Source: Liolophura sinensis (taxonomy: Eukaryota; Mollusca; Polyplacophora; Chitonida; Chitonidae). Taken from it: DNA of 64,000 nucleotides. Below the pieces are notes generated by a model. The model did not search any database and was not told the DNA's origin. It was given only the letters and a program-made list of their open reading frames with translations. Positions 37,501 to 45,866 of the stretch are shown in pieces. The translations under genes and the position numbers were made by a program. Position 1 is the first letter of the stretch. Each line of letters starts with the position of its first letter. Location: NCBI RefSeq assembly GCF_032854445.1, contig NC_088307.1, positions 13,280,017-13,344,016 on the forward strand, given 5' to 3'.

Positions 37501-40500
37501 CTATTTGGCTTTAGACATTAACAGCTTTTTTGGTGCTGCACCTTCCGAAGCCTGCAGCATAATATTGTGTGCAGCAATTCTGTTGTCACACATTAGCAAG
37601 GCCGAATGTGTACACTGTGTTTATTCTTGACCCGGTGGCTCTGACGAAAATAGCCTTTATCTTAAAGCAAAATTATAAGTGAAATATTCTTGAGTACGGC
37701 GTAGAACACCAATCAAATAAAAATAAATAAATCTCAAAGCAAAATAACTTCGCGTGGTACCATTAAAAATAGCACTTTGTTTCCTTCTTGGCAAAACCCG
37801 GTTTTTCTTTCTCAAAGAAATTTTGTAACAAGGTCAAAATGCTTTTCTTTATATAACAATTCTATGAATACCGGAGAGTTGTATGTCATACGCCCATGTC
37901 TCTAGTAAGACCTTTCATCGGCCAGTCACATTACCCCAACTCTCAGTAGCTCAGTAAGTCGGTCGCTTCCTGTTTCGAGCATGTGGATTGAATCCCCGTG
38001 CTTTTCGATGATATCACGACGGCCTCTCCTTGAAGCTTGTTATTTACAATCCTACATGCCAAGCCTCATTAGAACACACAACAGACGTCTCATTCTCAGT
38101 ACATTGGCACCGAAACGATCGCTGTTTGGTCTGTGTCCATTTAAGCTAAGCACCAACTCCCGAAATGTCAATTAAGCTGATTTTTTAATGTCTCGGTAAT
38201 TACCCAACTAGGTACTACATGTGGCACTGATTTAGAGTAACAAACGATATTGAAACTCAATATTAAACCTCCCAATTGAGATATGGAATAAAAGGTGTCG
38301 ATATTATAGACTGTCCAAGGTTCATTTGCACGAACGCCTCTTAATCTTACCGGCACGTGGCTACAAAGCCGTCATTCTGCCTACAGTGCTGGTTGCCATG
38401 GTAATTACGTGTTAATAGGGCTTCTCGCAAGCTGGCACAAGAACCTTACGAAGAGATCACCATGTCCGGTATCTAAATTAAAGTATAATACTCTATTTCG
38501 TCCGAATGATTTGGGGTCTTTTATGTAACCCTCACGAGTCACGGTGCTTAGGGCTATGTTAGATTTTATGTATTTACTTATTTGATTGGTGTTTTACGCT
38601 GTAATCAAAAATATGTCAGATGTACGACAGCGGCCAGCTTTATGGTGGGAGGAAACTGGGCACAGCCGCGATGAAACCAGCGACCATTCACAGGTTGCTG
38701 GCAGGCCATCCCACGTACGACGGAAGCGGTAGCCAGCATGGGCCATGTTAGTAGGTTAGCGGGAGGTGTATGGCTCAGCGAGTGACTCGTCACCAGGATT
38801 CCAACCTGGGACAGAATGTTTATAGATTCCATTACTCTAATTATGTGTGGGGCTTTGGTTACAACAAGCAGTCGACCGTGCTCATTGGTTTGCAGTCCAG
38901 TTTACGATAACTCCTAACGCCCCTATTAGTCCAGACGCTTGATCCGATTGACATGTATGGACAAACTGCGCCATTTGGCCGACAAACCCGTAAAATCTCA
39001 CCTTTCTGATGAGATAGTTTGCGAGAATTCACACCCTGTCTCATCCGCAACTGCCGATTTGGCCTGCAATTTGTACGTCACAGATGTGAAAGTTGGTCAG
39101 AAACCAGGAGGAAAATCTCGGTGGTTTGCCACGCGCGCCTCGGTTTCCTCCACCCATGTATCTGACAGCTATAGTATAAATGAAACACTGTTGAGTATAA
39201 CGTTAGACAATAAATTAAAATTTTATTTAAACAAAATTAAAAGGATACTAAAATGACCGCCGTATAAATGAAAATTTTTTGACTTTGAACAACAATCAAA
39301 CAAAAATACATAAATAAATATATAAAACAAAAATAATTAAATGAACTTTAATGTGGCCTTGAACAGTGAAAATAAAACTCTTTTTTAATGCCTCGGTAAT
39401 TACCCAACTAGGTACTACATGTGACACTGATTTAGAGTAAACACTCTGGTTGAGGTGAAAACATCACGTGACCATTATTCACAGCGTATGTGTGATCAGA
39501 TATCCACGTGACGTTCTTTGGTGTCAACATTTTTGTTTGTTTGTTTGTTTTGTTTTTCTACCCCTTTTGTAATGAATGTACATGTATTTTTGTTTAAATT
39601 TAAGGTATTGTCAACAGTTTCCTGTCTTGGAAGGCCTTTGTTCCCTTGGCCCGCCTGACATATATGGTGTACCTTATTCATCTGATTGTCATGTACTATT
39701 TCAACACCACGTCCATCGGGCCCATCTACGCCAGTGACGTCACGATGGTAAGTCCCGGAATGCAAAAATCCAGCTTTCCCAGGCTAGGCGGTGGGCTAAT
39801 ATGCTTATACAGGGGTCGCAAGTGACATTATTCCCCTCACAGAGTCGGGGCCTCCGTGGCTCAGTTGGTTAGCAGCGTAATGACCCAGGAGTCTCTCACC
39901 AATGCGGTCGCTGTGAGTTCAAGTCCAGCTCATGCTGGCTTCCTCTCCGGCCGTATGTGGGAAGGTTTGCCAGCAACCTGCGGATGGTCGTGGGTTTCCC
40001 CCGGGCTCTGCCCGGTTTCCACTCACCATAATGCTGGCCTCCGTCGTATAAGTGAAATATTCTTGAGTACGGCGTAAAATACTAATCAAATAAATAAATA
40101 AACCCCTCACAGAGTCACATTAATACTCAACAAAAGTATAAATGCACGAAGCAATTTTATATTGTTTTCTCTCAGAATTGAATAACGTGTTAGGGAAAGT
40201 ATTCATTATCAATTGTGGCTTCGATTTCCACCAGATTATCACATTTTACGGCAATAATCCAGGAGCTATGGCAGCGTGAAAACAAAGTGGTCGGTAATCA
40301 CAGTTCACAGCTTTCAGTACTTAGTGTATTCACCGTTATCATTACGGTGAACTGTGATTGCTGATCACTAGTATTTAATACTGAGATATAGCAATATTAA
40401 ATTGCTTCGTGCGTTTATACATTCGTTTAATATACATGGGCTGGTATAGCTACAGCATGCTCCAGTATGTCTATCAGAAGAATGTTATGGACTACAGAAC

Positions 40501-41657
40501 TACGCCTTTACACCAACAAAAATATTCTGTTAAAATCACAGAAAAAGTCTTTGATGTATAGCATATTAGCTTGTGGCAATAGCATGATCCATCTTGCCAT
40601 CATCCAGAAAGTATAGTATTCGGTCAAATTTAACAGATTATGTTTTGGAGTAGAATGTATTACATTGTAGTCACAAACATATAATGACGTCTACCGGCCC
40701 CGATGGCTCAGTTGGTAGAGCGTCCATGGGAGGTTCAGGGTCAATCCTGGGTCAAGTCACGCCAACGACCTTAAAAGAAGAAGTTGTAGTTTCCTCGCTT
40801 TGCGTTCAGCCAGCGACTGGTTGATCCGTATCAGTATAATATCTCAAGTGGGGCAGCTTACTTGCTTTCGGTAAGTCGTCTCAGTGATGCAGCACTGGAT
40901 AAAATAGGGGTGGAAATCTGTCCTGTATAATGAAGGCACATTACATGCACTCCTAGGACTCCTTCGTCGTCAGATTGTTAAGTACGACGTTAAACCCCAA
41001 GGTGTCACTCACTGAATGATGCTTGCGAATATCACCCCCCCCCCCCCCCACACACACACACACCCATACACACACACTCACACACTACCTCATCCCTAGC
41101 ACACTTCAAGCAGACAACTGTTGCTTACATACATGTCGCTGACATACATATGTACGGTGATGCAGAGTTCTTATTGTCTAAATAAAACTGCATGCTGCCT
41201 TCCTCTCCGGCCGTACGTGGGAAGGTCATCCAGCAACCTGCGGATGGTCGTGGGTTTCCCCCGGGCTCTGCCCGGTTTCCACCCACCATAATGCTGGCCG
41301 CCGTCGTATAAGTGAAATATTCTTGAGTACGGCGTAAAACACCAATCAATCAATCTAAATAAAACTGAAAACTGGTCATTTTCAGATGACATTAAAGAAA
41401 AAGACAAGCGGCTACTTTTTGGAGTCCGGTCTTTTCTCATATCAGACTGCTGACGCTGTAGAAAAGAAGTGTTTGTCGCGTTTCTTAGAGACGTACAGTT
41501 TGGTTTACGTTCTTATCGTTTTGTTCACATTTTTCTCTTCCAGAGTTATTTGTTTCTTGGGAACTTGATTTTCTCGTACGGCGCTGCGGTTATCCTCTCC
41601 TTAGCGTTTGAGGCTCCAATGATGGGACTAGAGAAGGTTATTTTCAGACGCAAATGA
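19868..41657 (+). CDS. NRF-6-like / acyltransferase-3 membrane protein, complete gene, 15 exons
   Basis: Nose-resistant-to-fluoxetine (NRF-6) family: a secretory-pathway N-terminal NRF domain joined to a multi-pass acyltransferase-3 (AT3) domain. C. elegans NRF-6 and Drosophila Drop-dead are relatives, linked to lipid/yolk handling and drug response. The fifteen exons are listed separately. All phases agree and they sum to 2649 nt (882 codons plus stop). Order: signal peptide (1 to about 26), Asn-rich glycosylation-prone stretch, NRF domain (about 95-343) with GLCVPNSCSVQDV, TM1 (about 346-366), a charged loop, then AT3 from NGVRFFSMTWVVLGH (R494, H505, the conserved AT3 Arg/His region) to FEAPMMGLEKVIF at the C terminus. 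Introns are full of SINEs, MITEs and minisatellites. The acyl substrate is unknown for this family. A partial copy of exon 4 lies just upstream of it. Confidence 0.95.
21311..21690 (+). repeat. SINE-B-related, diverged (NRF intron 1)
   Basis: Head gtggcgttatgattagagcg, 3' end tcgtcgtcatgtgattaaaa and ttgctaagtacgacgttaca. Confidence 0.65.
22052..22260 (+). repeat. SINE-A, A-box part missing (NRF intron 1)
   Basis: Gtgagttcaagcccagctca, ctctccggccgtatatggga, gccgccgtcgtataagtgaa, cggcgtaaaacaccagtcaa, tail AAATAAATAAA. Confidence 0.92.
22740..22915 (+). repeat. Unclassified interspersed repeat, copy 1 (NRF intron 1)
   Basis: Caaaaccaccaaagaac, gcagtaaacagtttcc, gatggaaagatg, aacagtatccaaatcgta. 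Confidence 0.75.
23036..23185 (+). repeat. Unclassified interspersed repeat, copy 2 (NRF intron 1)
   Basis: Aacacaaaccaccaaagagg, cggtcaacagttttc, ttgaaaagacgct, gaaatcagcattcaaatcgt. Confidence 0.75.
23735..23958 (+). CDS. NRF-6-like exon 2
   Basis: Acceptor ccacttgtag. Encodes LDAIGKPKSGLIEGALYWPG, then NFHECVNI and GNYCLLKI, the core NRF-domain motifs. Ends ..DGIAAA at donor gcg|gtaagg. Confidence 0.95.
24408..24495 (+). CDS. NRF-6-like exon 3
   Basis: Acceptor ctttctgcag. Encodes YASFLSLQYGLCVPNSCSVQ then DVTSMINQ, the CVPxxCS hallmark of NRF domains. Donor caag|gtgcgt. Confidence 0.95.
24971..25059 (+). pseudogene. Partial duplicate of NRF-6-like exon 4
   Basis: An 89-bp direct repeat immediately 5' of exon 4. 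It has its own acceptor (ggttttag|gtc) and reads in phase LMELLLTSLYGYPPVISEPV, then C, against PMKLLPKSLYGYPPVIPEPV in the real exon. It has no usable donor and would read into the TAG of the next acceptor, so inclusion would truncate the protein. Divergence is mostly at first and second codon positions, suggesting relaxed constraint. Confidence 0.8.
25070..25181 (+). CDS. NRF-6-like exon 4
   Basis: Acceptor attgttttag. Encodes PMKLLPKSLYGYPPVIPEPV, CHHEQDISKDTRAIVV. Ends gtttc|gtaagt, phase 2. Confidence 0.9.
25391..25734 (+). CDS. NRF-6-like exon 5 (TM1 and loop)
   Basis: Acceptor cggtccgtag. Encodes the first membrane span (LGGIGFVILLGTLYDVVTLL) and a hydrophilic, Lys/Glu-rich loop of about 90 residues. 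The donor is ccag|gttact, a weak match to GTRAGT, but it is the only site that keeps phase with exon 6. Unspliced read-through would stop at 25781. Confidence 0.85.
26191..26358 (+). CDS. NRF-6-like exon 6 (start of AT3)
   Basis: Acceptor ctccttcag. Encodes IIGGLLMAFSVYTNTKKLV, then LSSVNGVRFFSMTWVVLGHT, the AT3 entry motif with conserved Arg and His. Donor gccg|gtaagt. Confidence 0.95.
26855..26951 (+). CDS. NRF-6-like exon 7
   Basis: Acceptor ccttaaaag. Encodes DNILGYARDFQARWTSQALL, NALVSVDSFFTL; the VDSFF motif is typical of the family. Donor aag|gtaatt. Confidence 0.95.
27049..27255 (+). repeat. SINE-A, full but diverged (intron 7)
   Basis: Head gccgtggcataatgggttag, body tttcatccggtttcctccca and 3' end gcacggcgtaaaactcctat with a short tail. 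Confidence 0.75.
27728..27990 (-). repeat. SINE-A, full length (intron 7)
   Basis: Complete from the (TTTA)n tail through tacgccgtactcaagaatat, cgaccatccgcaggttgctg and gagaggaagccagcacgagc to the B box (gggcttgaactcacagc) and A box (gctaaccacctcggtcac). Confidence 0.95.
28218..28313 (+). CDS. NRF-6-like exon 8
   Basis: Acceptor ttatttgtag. Encodes GLLVSYLTLNEMRKAKSAKI, NWFMFYFHRFW. Donor gag|gtacgt. Confidence 0.95.
28450..28580. mobile_element. 131-bp TIR element (intron 8)
   Basis: Ends ggggcccgttctacaa and ttgtagaacaggcccc are imperfect inverted repeats. Related ends occur loosely near 58265-58320 and 58780-58880. Confidence 0.7.
28938..29100 (+). CDS. NRF-6-like exon 9
   Basis: Acceptor ttctttcag. 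Encodes LTPPYMLIIMTYVPLYQYWG, then MEPMPCNIYWWKNLIYINNF. Donor gacagc|gtaagt. Confidence 0.95.
29189..29333 (+). repeat. SINE-A, 5'-truncated (intron 9)
   Basis: Begins at ccccggccgtacgtggg and ends cggcgtaaaactcaaat, about 90 bp inside the intron. Confidence 0.85.
29458..29552 (-). repeat. SINE-A fragment (intron 9)
   Basis: Tactccagaatatttcac, cggcggccagcatactattg and ggaaaccgcgccg. Confidence 0.7.
30252..30325. repeat. (TA)n microsatellite
   Basis: About 37 TA units; the minus-strand ORF over it (IYIYIY) is an artefact. Confidence 0.95.
30425..30661. mobile_element. Mariner-like MITE with TA duplication
   Basis: Inverted ends ACTGACGTCCAAAAGAAAC at 30427 and gtttcttttggacgtcagt near 30641-30659, flanked by TA on both sides. 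About 235 bp without coding sequence, so it depends on a transposase elsewhere. TA target use points to Tc1/mariner. Confidence 0.8.
30889..31222 (-). repeat. SINE-B, full length
   Basis: Tail gtgagtgagtgagtgc, then aggtttaacgtcgtactcaa, gtcatatgacgacgaaggcg, agcgctgcttcactgcgacg. On the minus strand the head has A box attggtagagcg and B box ccaaggtcaatcctgggtc. Confidence 0.9.
31340..31480. repeat. Interspersed repeat shared with 54950-55090
   Basis: Gtttgccaattatcacactg, then tctggttttgctctgtatg and actgtcttttaaatcgtg match gccagctatcacactgtcat, ggttttactctttgcatgg and tgtcttttatattataaa in the other copy. Confidence 0.6.
31481..32809. other. Intron 9, remainder
   Basis: No gene or clear repeat recognised up to exon 10. 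Confidence 0.4.
32810..32889 (+). CDS. NRF-6-like exon 10
   Basis: Acceptor ttattgacag. Encodes CIGWSWYLANDMQFYVISPL, ILIPLF; the WYLANDMQFY motif is diagnostic. Donor ttta|gtaagt. Confidence 0.97.
32890..33862. other. Intron 10
   Basis: AT-rich, with two isolated TGACGTCA-type words (about 33108 and 33468). No gene seen. Confidence 0.4.
33863..33970 (+). CDS. NRF-6-like exon 11
   Basis: Acceptor ccattttcag. Encodes SKILGMIILGLFFLATFITT, GVLSYVNNFQPGVD, one membrane span. Donor ccag|gtacag. Confidence 0.95.
34501..34556. repeat. (TA)n microsatellite (intron 11)
   Basis: About 28 TA units. Confidence 0.95.
34610..34738 (+). repeat. SINE-A, 5'-truncated (intron 11)
   Basis: Ggcaacttctggatggtcgt, ctctacctggttttcctctc and ttctggagtgcggcgtaaaa with a tcaatcaaataaa tail. 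Confidence 0.8.
35217..35334 (+). CDS. NRF-6-like exon 12
   Basis: Acceptor ctcattctag. Encodes PDFMEKIYIKPWCRIGPYLV, GIFVGYVLYRTRCKVK; YIKPWCRIGPYLVG is a family hallmark. Donor tgcg|gtaagt. Confidence 0.97.
35438..35585. mobile_element. TTAACAGATTA MITE, short copy
   Basis: Tacactctaaaagcaataat with ctgttaaact on the left; ctgttaaatttaacagatta and ttttttagtgtac on the right, forming terminal inverted repeats around about 100 bp. Confidence 0.8.
35817..36182 (+). repeat. SINE-B, full length, with 14-bp target duplication
   Basis: tRNA-like head (gtgcagttggtaaagtgccc, ttcaggatcaatcctgggtc), body with cagtgatgcagcactagata, 3' end ttgttaagtacgacattaaa and a (CACT)n tail. The flanks acaacgccattcta at 35803-35816 and 36183-36196 are an exact 14-bp duplication, indicating a young insertion. 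Confidence 0.95.
36303..36966. repeat. Degenerate minisatellite, GTTAACCAAACCG type (intron 12)
   Basis: About 660 bp built from 12- and 18-bp words (ttaaccaaaccgtttatg, ttaaccaatctgtttatg, ttaactaaaccg) in higher-order blocks of 30-48 bp. It ends about 30 bp before exon 13. Minus-strand ORFs at 36449-36631 and 36616-36801 (RLVNxLVNIN repeats) are by-products. Confidence 0.9.
36997..37183 (+). CDS. NRF-6-like exon 13
   Basis: Acceptor cttcacacag. Encodes STVILGWCSAAVVCLAVLYG, then YNALHRTAWGAGLGWVVFAC; the HRTAW motif is typical of the family. Donor ggag|gtaaga. Confidence 0.95.
37675..37732 (+). repeat. SINE-A, heavily 5'-truncated, with target duplication
   Basis: Only the 3' 58 bp (ataagtgaaatattcttgag onward). 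The flanks cttaaagcaaaatt (37661-37674) and ctcaaagcaaaata (37733-37746) form a near-exact duplication. Confidence 0.85.
37943..38165 (+). repeat. Possible tRNA-derived SINE, diverged
   Basis: Head-like agtagctcagtaagtcggtc and B-box-like ggattgaatccccg, then gatatcacgacggcctctcc, shared with SINE-B-type bodies. Confidence 0.4.
38181..38240. repeat. 60-bp direct repeat, copy 1 of 2
   Basis: Differs at two positions from 39381-39440 (ctcggtaattacccaactag shared); copies are exactly 1200 bp apart, both in intron 13. Confidence 0.9.
38491..38563. repeat. Flank shared with 43768-43844
   Basis: Ctctatttcgtccgaatgat, ggggtct and agggctatgtta recur at the second site, each time directly against the tail of a minus-strand SINE-A. 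Confidence 0.85.
38564..38745 (-). repeat. SINE-A, 5'-truncated (intron 13)
   Basis: Tgattggtgttttacgctgt, gcggccagctttatggtggg and cccacgtacgacggaag. Confidence 0.85.
39381..39440. repeat. 60-bp direct repeat, copy 2 of 2
   Basis: Partner of 38181-38240. Confidence 0.9.
39605..39747 (+). CDS. NRF-6-like exon 14
   Basis: Acceptor aaatttaag. Encodes IVNSFLSWKAFVPLARLTYM, VYLIHLIVMYYFN; the PLxRLTYxVYLIH motif is typical of the family. Donor gatg|gtaagt. Confidence 0.97.
39847..40102 (+). repeat. SINE-A, full length, with exact 14-bp target duplication
   Basis: Head gcctccgtggctcagttggt, B box gtgagttcaagtccagctc, full body, 3' core and AAATAAATAAA tail. Flanks cccctcacagagtc at 39833-39846 and 40103-40116 are identical. 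The best reference copy, 256 bp. Confidence 0.98.
40510..40652. mobile_element. TTAACAGATTA MITE, short copy
   Basis: Acaccaacaaaaatattctg with ttaaaatcacag at left, gtcaaatttaacagattatg at right. Confidence 0.65.
40696..41018 (+). repeat. SINE-B, full length
   Basis: Head ccccgatggctcagttggta with gagcg, B box ggttcagggtcaatcctggg, 3' end ttgttaagtacgacgttaaa and tail cactcactga. Confidence 0.92.
41034..41085. repeat. C-run followed by (CA)n
   Basis: About 15 C then CA/CACAT repeats; simple sequence. Confidence 0.9.
41191..41353 (+). repeat. SINE-A, 5'-truncated, with exact 14-bp target duplication
   Basis: Starts inside the body (catgctgccttcctctccgg). Flanks tctaaataaaactg at 41177-41190 and 41354-41367 are identical. 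Confidence 0.95.
41544..41657 (+). CDS. NRF-6-like exon 15 (last)
   Basis: Acceptor ttctcttccag. Encodes SYLFLGNLIFSYGAAVILSL, AFEAPMMGLEKVIFRRK, then TGA. FExPxxxLEK is the usual C-terminal motif. No AATAAA is visible in the next few hundred bases. Confidence 0.97.
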   Translation, partial: SYLFLGNLIFSYGAAVILSLAFEAPMMGLEKVIFRRK

Positions 41658-42240
41658 GATTTCATCTAAGCCTTTATGTAAGACGACACGAATTCCACGA
41701 TGCAAGGCGTATGAGCCAGTCAGGACGAGATCAACTTCAGCTTATTGTGAGAGGTGCTCGTTAACCGAGGTAGATCAGTATGACGAGCCATATTCATACA
41801 GGGAAATGTCCTTAATCCAAAATAGCAACTGACACAATCTGACTGACTTCTAATTTAGATTTGTAATATTATTTACCTAAGGCACACATACTGGGCTAGC
41901 ATAGATTAATTTTTGTTGTGTGTAAACAGTGAGCGGTACAATATTTAGTTAAGCTTGTCAGCGTTCACGAGTAATATTCATTTTATATTATTTATATATA
42001 TATATATATATATAGCTTTTACTCTGCAGTTAAAAGTGGTATTTACCGTTTGACTCTTGTTTTTCTTGCACATGCACGTGTTACGCCTATAAAGCTAACC
42101 AGACCTGTCTTCTGACCTACCTCCACGTAACTACCATGGCGATGTAATACCTACAGCACTGGTTTCCATGGAAGCCAAGTGCGTGTAGCGTTACTTTGGG
42201 AAACATTAACGGTGACGTACGTTTATACAGTCTCTAATCA
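41658..42240. other. 3' flank of the NRF-6-like gene
   Basis: AT-rich with a short (TA)n at 41994-42014; presumably 3' UTR in part. Confidence 0.4.
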
Positions 42241-42499
42241 GTACATCCTAAAAAATTTATTCGTTAATTTTAACAGAAAATCTGTATTCGATAACTGCAG
42301 CAGATTGTTCTGTTAAATACAACACATACATTCTAATAATTCAACACAAAGTTTCTTTTAGAGTAACAGAATATTATGTTGGATATGTCATAGTATAATA
42401 TACAGCATATATTACAATATTGTAACAAAAAAATACCTTCTAGCATCACTCAAGCAACAGGCTTTCTGTTAAAATTAACAGATTATTTTTTTAGTGTAA
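42241..42499 (+). mobile_element. TTAACAGATTA MITE, long copy
   Basis: Gtacatcctaaaaaattta and taattttaacagaaaatctg at left; attctagcatcactcaagc, ttaaaattaacagatta and tttttttagtgtaat at right. About 260 bp, non-coding. Confidence 0.85.
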
Positions 42500-43422
42500 T
42501 CCAATATTACATCTGTTTTCATGATGTATTGCAATGTATACGTTAAACTTTGCTTGTTTGTAAGATTTGATGATATAAAGCACTTACAGCACAGAGAGTG
42601 AAACGAGACGACGACGACGACGATGTGGTGGATGATCAATGACCACTCGTAAGTCTCTCGCTGACCGGAAGTGGAGAGTAAATGGCTTTACCTGAAAGTT
42701 TCGAAGAGCTCGGCCAATCAGTTTGAATTCACTCCCACTTTGTTAGCACATCTAGTTGACGAAGGACGTTGCTTGGATTTTTTTCCCACCTGTAAACTTG
42801 ATCGCTGTGATATAAATGAAAATTTCCTTCTATGGAGTGAAAGAAAAAAAAACAATAAACAATAAAATAAATAAAACAGAAGATAATATTGCGGTGGGAA
42901 AGTTTCTCGTCATGTAAACCTTAGATTTCCGAGCCACTTTGGTAAAATCGCTTTGTCTGGGAAACACGGATGGAAGTTCTATATTTTTACATGTTACAGA
43001 CATGTTATTTGATCTGGAGACATTATTTTTTTTTATATCTATTCATAAGTGTCCCTATAAATTAAAAGGTGCCTTTTGGTTTTCAAAATGTCAAGATTCA
43101 TGTTTTCAAACTGCGTCTAAAATTATCCTGGTGAAATTTCTTTAGAATTTAAGGTAGGTGATTTTGTCTCTGTAGTTGAAGTCTCATATATTTTATTTTT
43201 CTTAAGTTTAGCTGGAAAAAAACGGTGCAAATCACCAAAATATTGTATGGTTGTAATTGTACTGTAGGTATATATCTCTCACTTTTTTGCTTATATCGTT
43301 TGCACAGCTTTTATGTTACTTGGATTAATTATACATGTATCATTTACTAATAATAAATATTTGTGAAGCAAACTATAGTGTAACTCTTGAGTTTTACGTG
43401 ATATTGACTATTGGACCACGTT
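42500..43422. other. Intergenic, no gene seen
   Basis: Has a GAC microsatellite (gacgacgacgacgacg near 42606) and a worn repeat at 42720-42870 ending in AATAAATAAA. Confidence 0.4.
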
Positions 43423-43423
43423 T

Positions 43424-43561
43424 TTATTTATTTATTTCTTTCTTTGATTGGTGTTTTACGCCGTACTCAAGAATATTTTATTTATACGACGGCGGCCAGC
43501 ATTATGGTGGGAGGAAACCGGGCAGAGCCCGGGGGAAACCCACGACCATCCGCAGGTTGCA
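43424..43561 (-). repeat. SINE-A, 5'-truncated, with target duplication
   Basis: Clean body and 3' core. Flanks accacgttttt on both sides (about 43415 and 43562) form the duplication. Confidence 0.92.
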
Positions 43562-43767
43562 ACCACGTTTTTTTGAAGGTAGTGTGAGTGCAGATGTCCA
43601 GTGAAAGGACGGTTTAGAATTTTTTCAAGTCTTAACATCGAGGAACAGTCATCGCATTCATTATAAGCATGTTAGTTAACGAAAGACATTACAATAGTTA
43701 ACTATACTTATATCAAAAGTATGGACATCCAAACCTATGATGACGAGGTACTCAAAAATATTTCATG

Positions 43768-43844
43768 CTCTATTTCGTCCGAATGATATGGGGTCTTACT
43801 TTTTTATGTAATTCTCACAAGCCTTGGTTCTAAGGGCTATGTTA
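43768..43844. repeat. Flank shared with 38491-38563
   Basis: See the partner entry; about 80 bp of non-SINE sequence next to a SINE-A tail. Confidence 0.85.
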
Positions 43845-44051
43845 AATTTTATTTATTTATTTATACACTCAAGAATACTTCACTTATACGGCCAGCATTA
43901 TGGTGTGAAGGAACCGAGCAAAGCCCGGGGGGACCCAAGACCATCTGCACACCTTCCCACGTAAGACATGAGAATCCGCCAGCATGAGCATCTACTGCAT
44001 TGGCGAGAGACTCCTTGGTTATGCTTTAGCGCGGTAACCACTAGGCCCCCG
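43845..44051 (-). repeat. SINE-A, diverged
   Basis: (TTTA)n tail, cactcaagaatacttcac, cggccagcattatggtg and head remnant gcggtaaccactaggcccc. Confidence 0.8.
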
Positions 44052-44631
44052 TTAGTTATAAAAATGAGTCATTTCATAGGCACGATGGAGTATCACGAAT
44101 AGCATATTTTAAAAAAATCGGTATGCTGTACAAAGACTTTACTCAGAATAAGGGTAACCCTATTCACTTTTTCATGTTAACATCAATATTTATATCTAAA
44201 CAGGATAAAGACGACGGGGTTATGAGGGTGAATGCCACAACACATACGGATATAGGCGGAAGTGCCCAGGATATTATGCATATCCATGCACACAGTGTGT
44301 GATTAGCCGCCCCTTTTCTTCTGATCTATAGCTCGTTACTTCCACTGATATACATCAATACATCATCAATACATCAATACATTCAGTAAATAAATGAATT
44401 TCTCTTCCTGTATCTGCCTCTCCCAGCCTCAATATCTTCGGGTACATTATCTTTTATACACAAAGGTGAATAATGGTGATTGTCTGCATGTGTATATTTT
44501 CGATGTTTTACATACTGTCACTATGACATTATTATTTACATAGATTTCTGGGAAGGAGGGGAGCGGGAATGGGGAGTGGGGGGGGGGGGGGCATCTTTCT
44601 CGGGCAGTTGTAAAGCTATAGGTCACTGAAA

Positions 44632-44841
44632 GCGTCAAGCTCTGGACTATAGGGCCGTGTGTTTAAATCCAGCTCTCGTTATTTCAGCTGCGACTTTAAG
44701 CCAAGAGATATACTGAATACCTGGCTAACGTCGGTGAATTACTGTGGCCTTTCTCCACCCATAAACTTGACCGCAGTCTTGTAAGACTCACAGCATTCTT
44801 GACCACGGCATTAAACACCAGTCAAATAAATAAATATTATA
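44632..44841 (+). repeat. Divergent SINE with SINE-A-like tail
   Basis: Head-like gtgtttaaatccagctctcg, then tctccacccataaacttgac and cttgaccacggcattaaaca, tail AAATAAATA. The ccacccataaac motif also appears near 42790, 39150 and 60885, suggesting an older subfamily. Confidence 0.6.
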
Positions 44842-45696
44842 TTTTTGTTACCAGATAGTTGGGTGTATCGGCCAATGATTTTTGGCAAATGGTCTCACGT
44901 AGCAGGTGAAACACGCCATCTTATCAGTTTACCTCAATTAGGGTTATAATGAGAATATAAATGCTTAAATAGTAGCAACTTAGACACACTCTAGCAACAT
45001 GTCGTAAGCAAAAGTAAGTAAGAAAAATGCACTGATATTAAATGCATTTTAGTTGACGTCACTGGTCAAAAATACTGTGCTTAACGAACTGTGCAATCCA
45101 GTATATGTCAATCACGGATCAAATAGGGGCTTATTTTAACATTCTATGCCTACATCAAAGAAGAGACGGCCACATCGGGCTGTACACGCCTTTGTAGAAT
45201 GGCTGTTTGCTTCCACAAAGTCATTGTGTTCTGGAGCCATCACGCTCCACCGGTAAAACTGTACCGGATATGTGAATGGAGAGTTTAAGCGAATACTGCC
45301 CCGTGTTTTACTGGATCCCGGTACAATTTCCTGTCCACTTTCAATGTCAAGATTCAGCTCTGGCGTGTCACGTGCTCTAACGTGACAATCCCAGTACTCT
45401 ACGAGACCTGGTACTGGTTACTGATGCGAAGAGTTGTGCTACAGAAAATATGGAAATATTCGACCGGACGAAGGTAGGACACCGAGTTTGGGTCAGATAA
45501 TCGTCGCAATGAGAAAAAGGGTCCACGCTGACTATCAGAAGACCACTATTTATTTTTTTCACCATTCTTAAAATCCATACTGAAATTTTTGCTTTTTAAC
45601 CATTTGTGAGTGAAGAAAATCAGGGGGTAAACTAACAGCCTTTGGCAAGTTACTGACAAATCTTTGCTCCGTGTCATAGAAAGATATGCAAACTTT
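44842..45696. other. Intergenic, no gene seen
   Basis: Nothing supported apart from short non-coding ORFs. Confidence 0.4.
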
Positions 45697-45866
45697 AATT
45701 TATTGTTTATTTGATTGGCGTTTTACGCCGTACTCAGTAATATTTTCCTTACACGACGGCGATCAGAATGAAGGTGAGAAATCGGGTATAAAGCCCGGGG
45801 AAAACCCTCGGCAATCTGCAGGTTGCTGGCACACCGTTCCACGTCCGGCCGTAAAGGAAGTCAGCA
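45697..45866 (-). repeat. SINE-A, 5'-truncated
   Basis: Tgattggcgttttacgccgt, ctgcaggttgctggcacacc and cacgtccggccgt. Confidence 0.85.

Noticed and set aside
40696-40760. tRNA gene
   Set aside because: A and B boxes are present, but no cloverleaf with acceptor pairing follows; it is the head of SINE-B.
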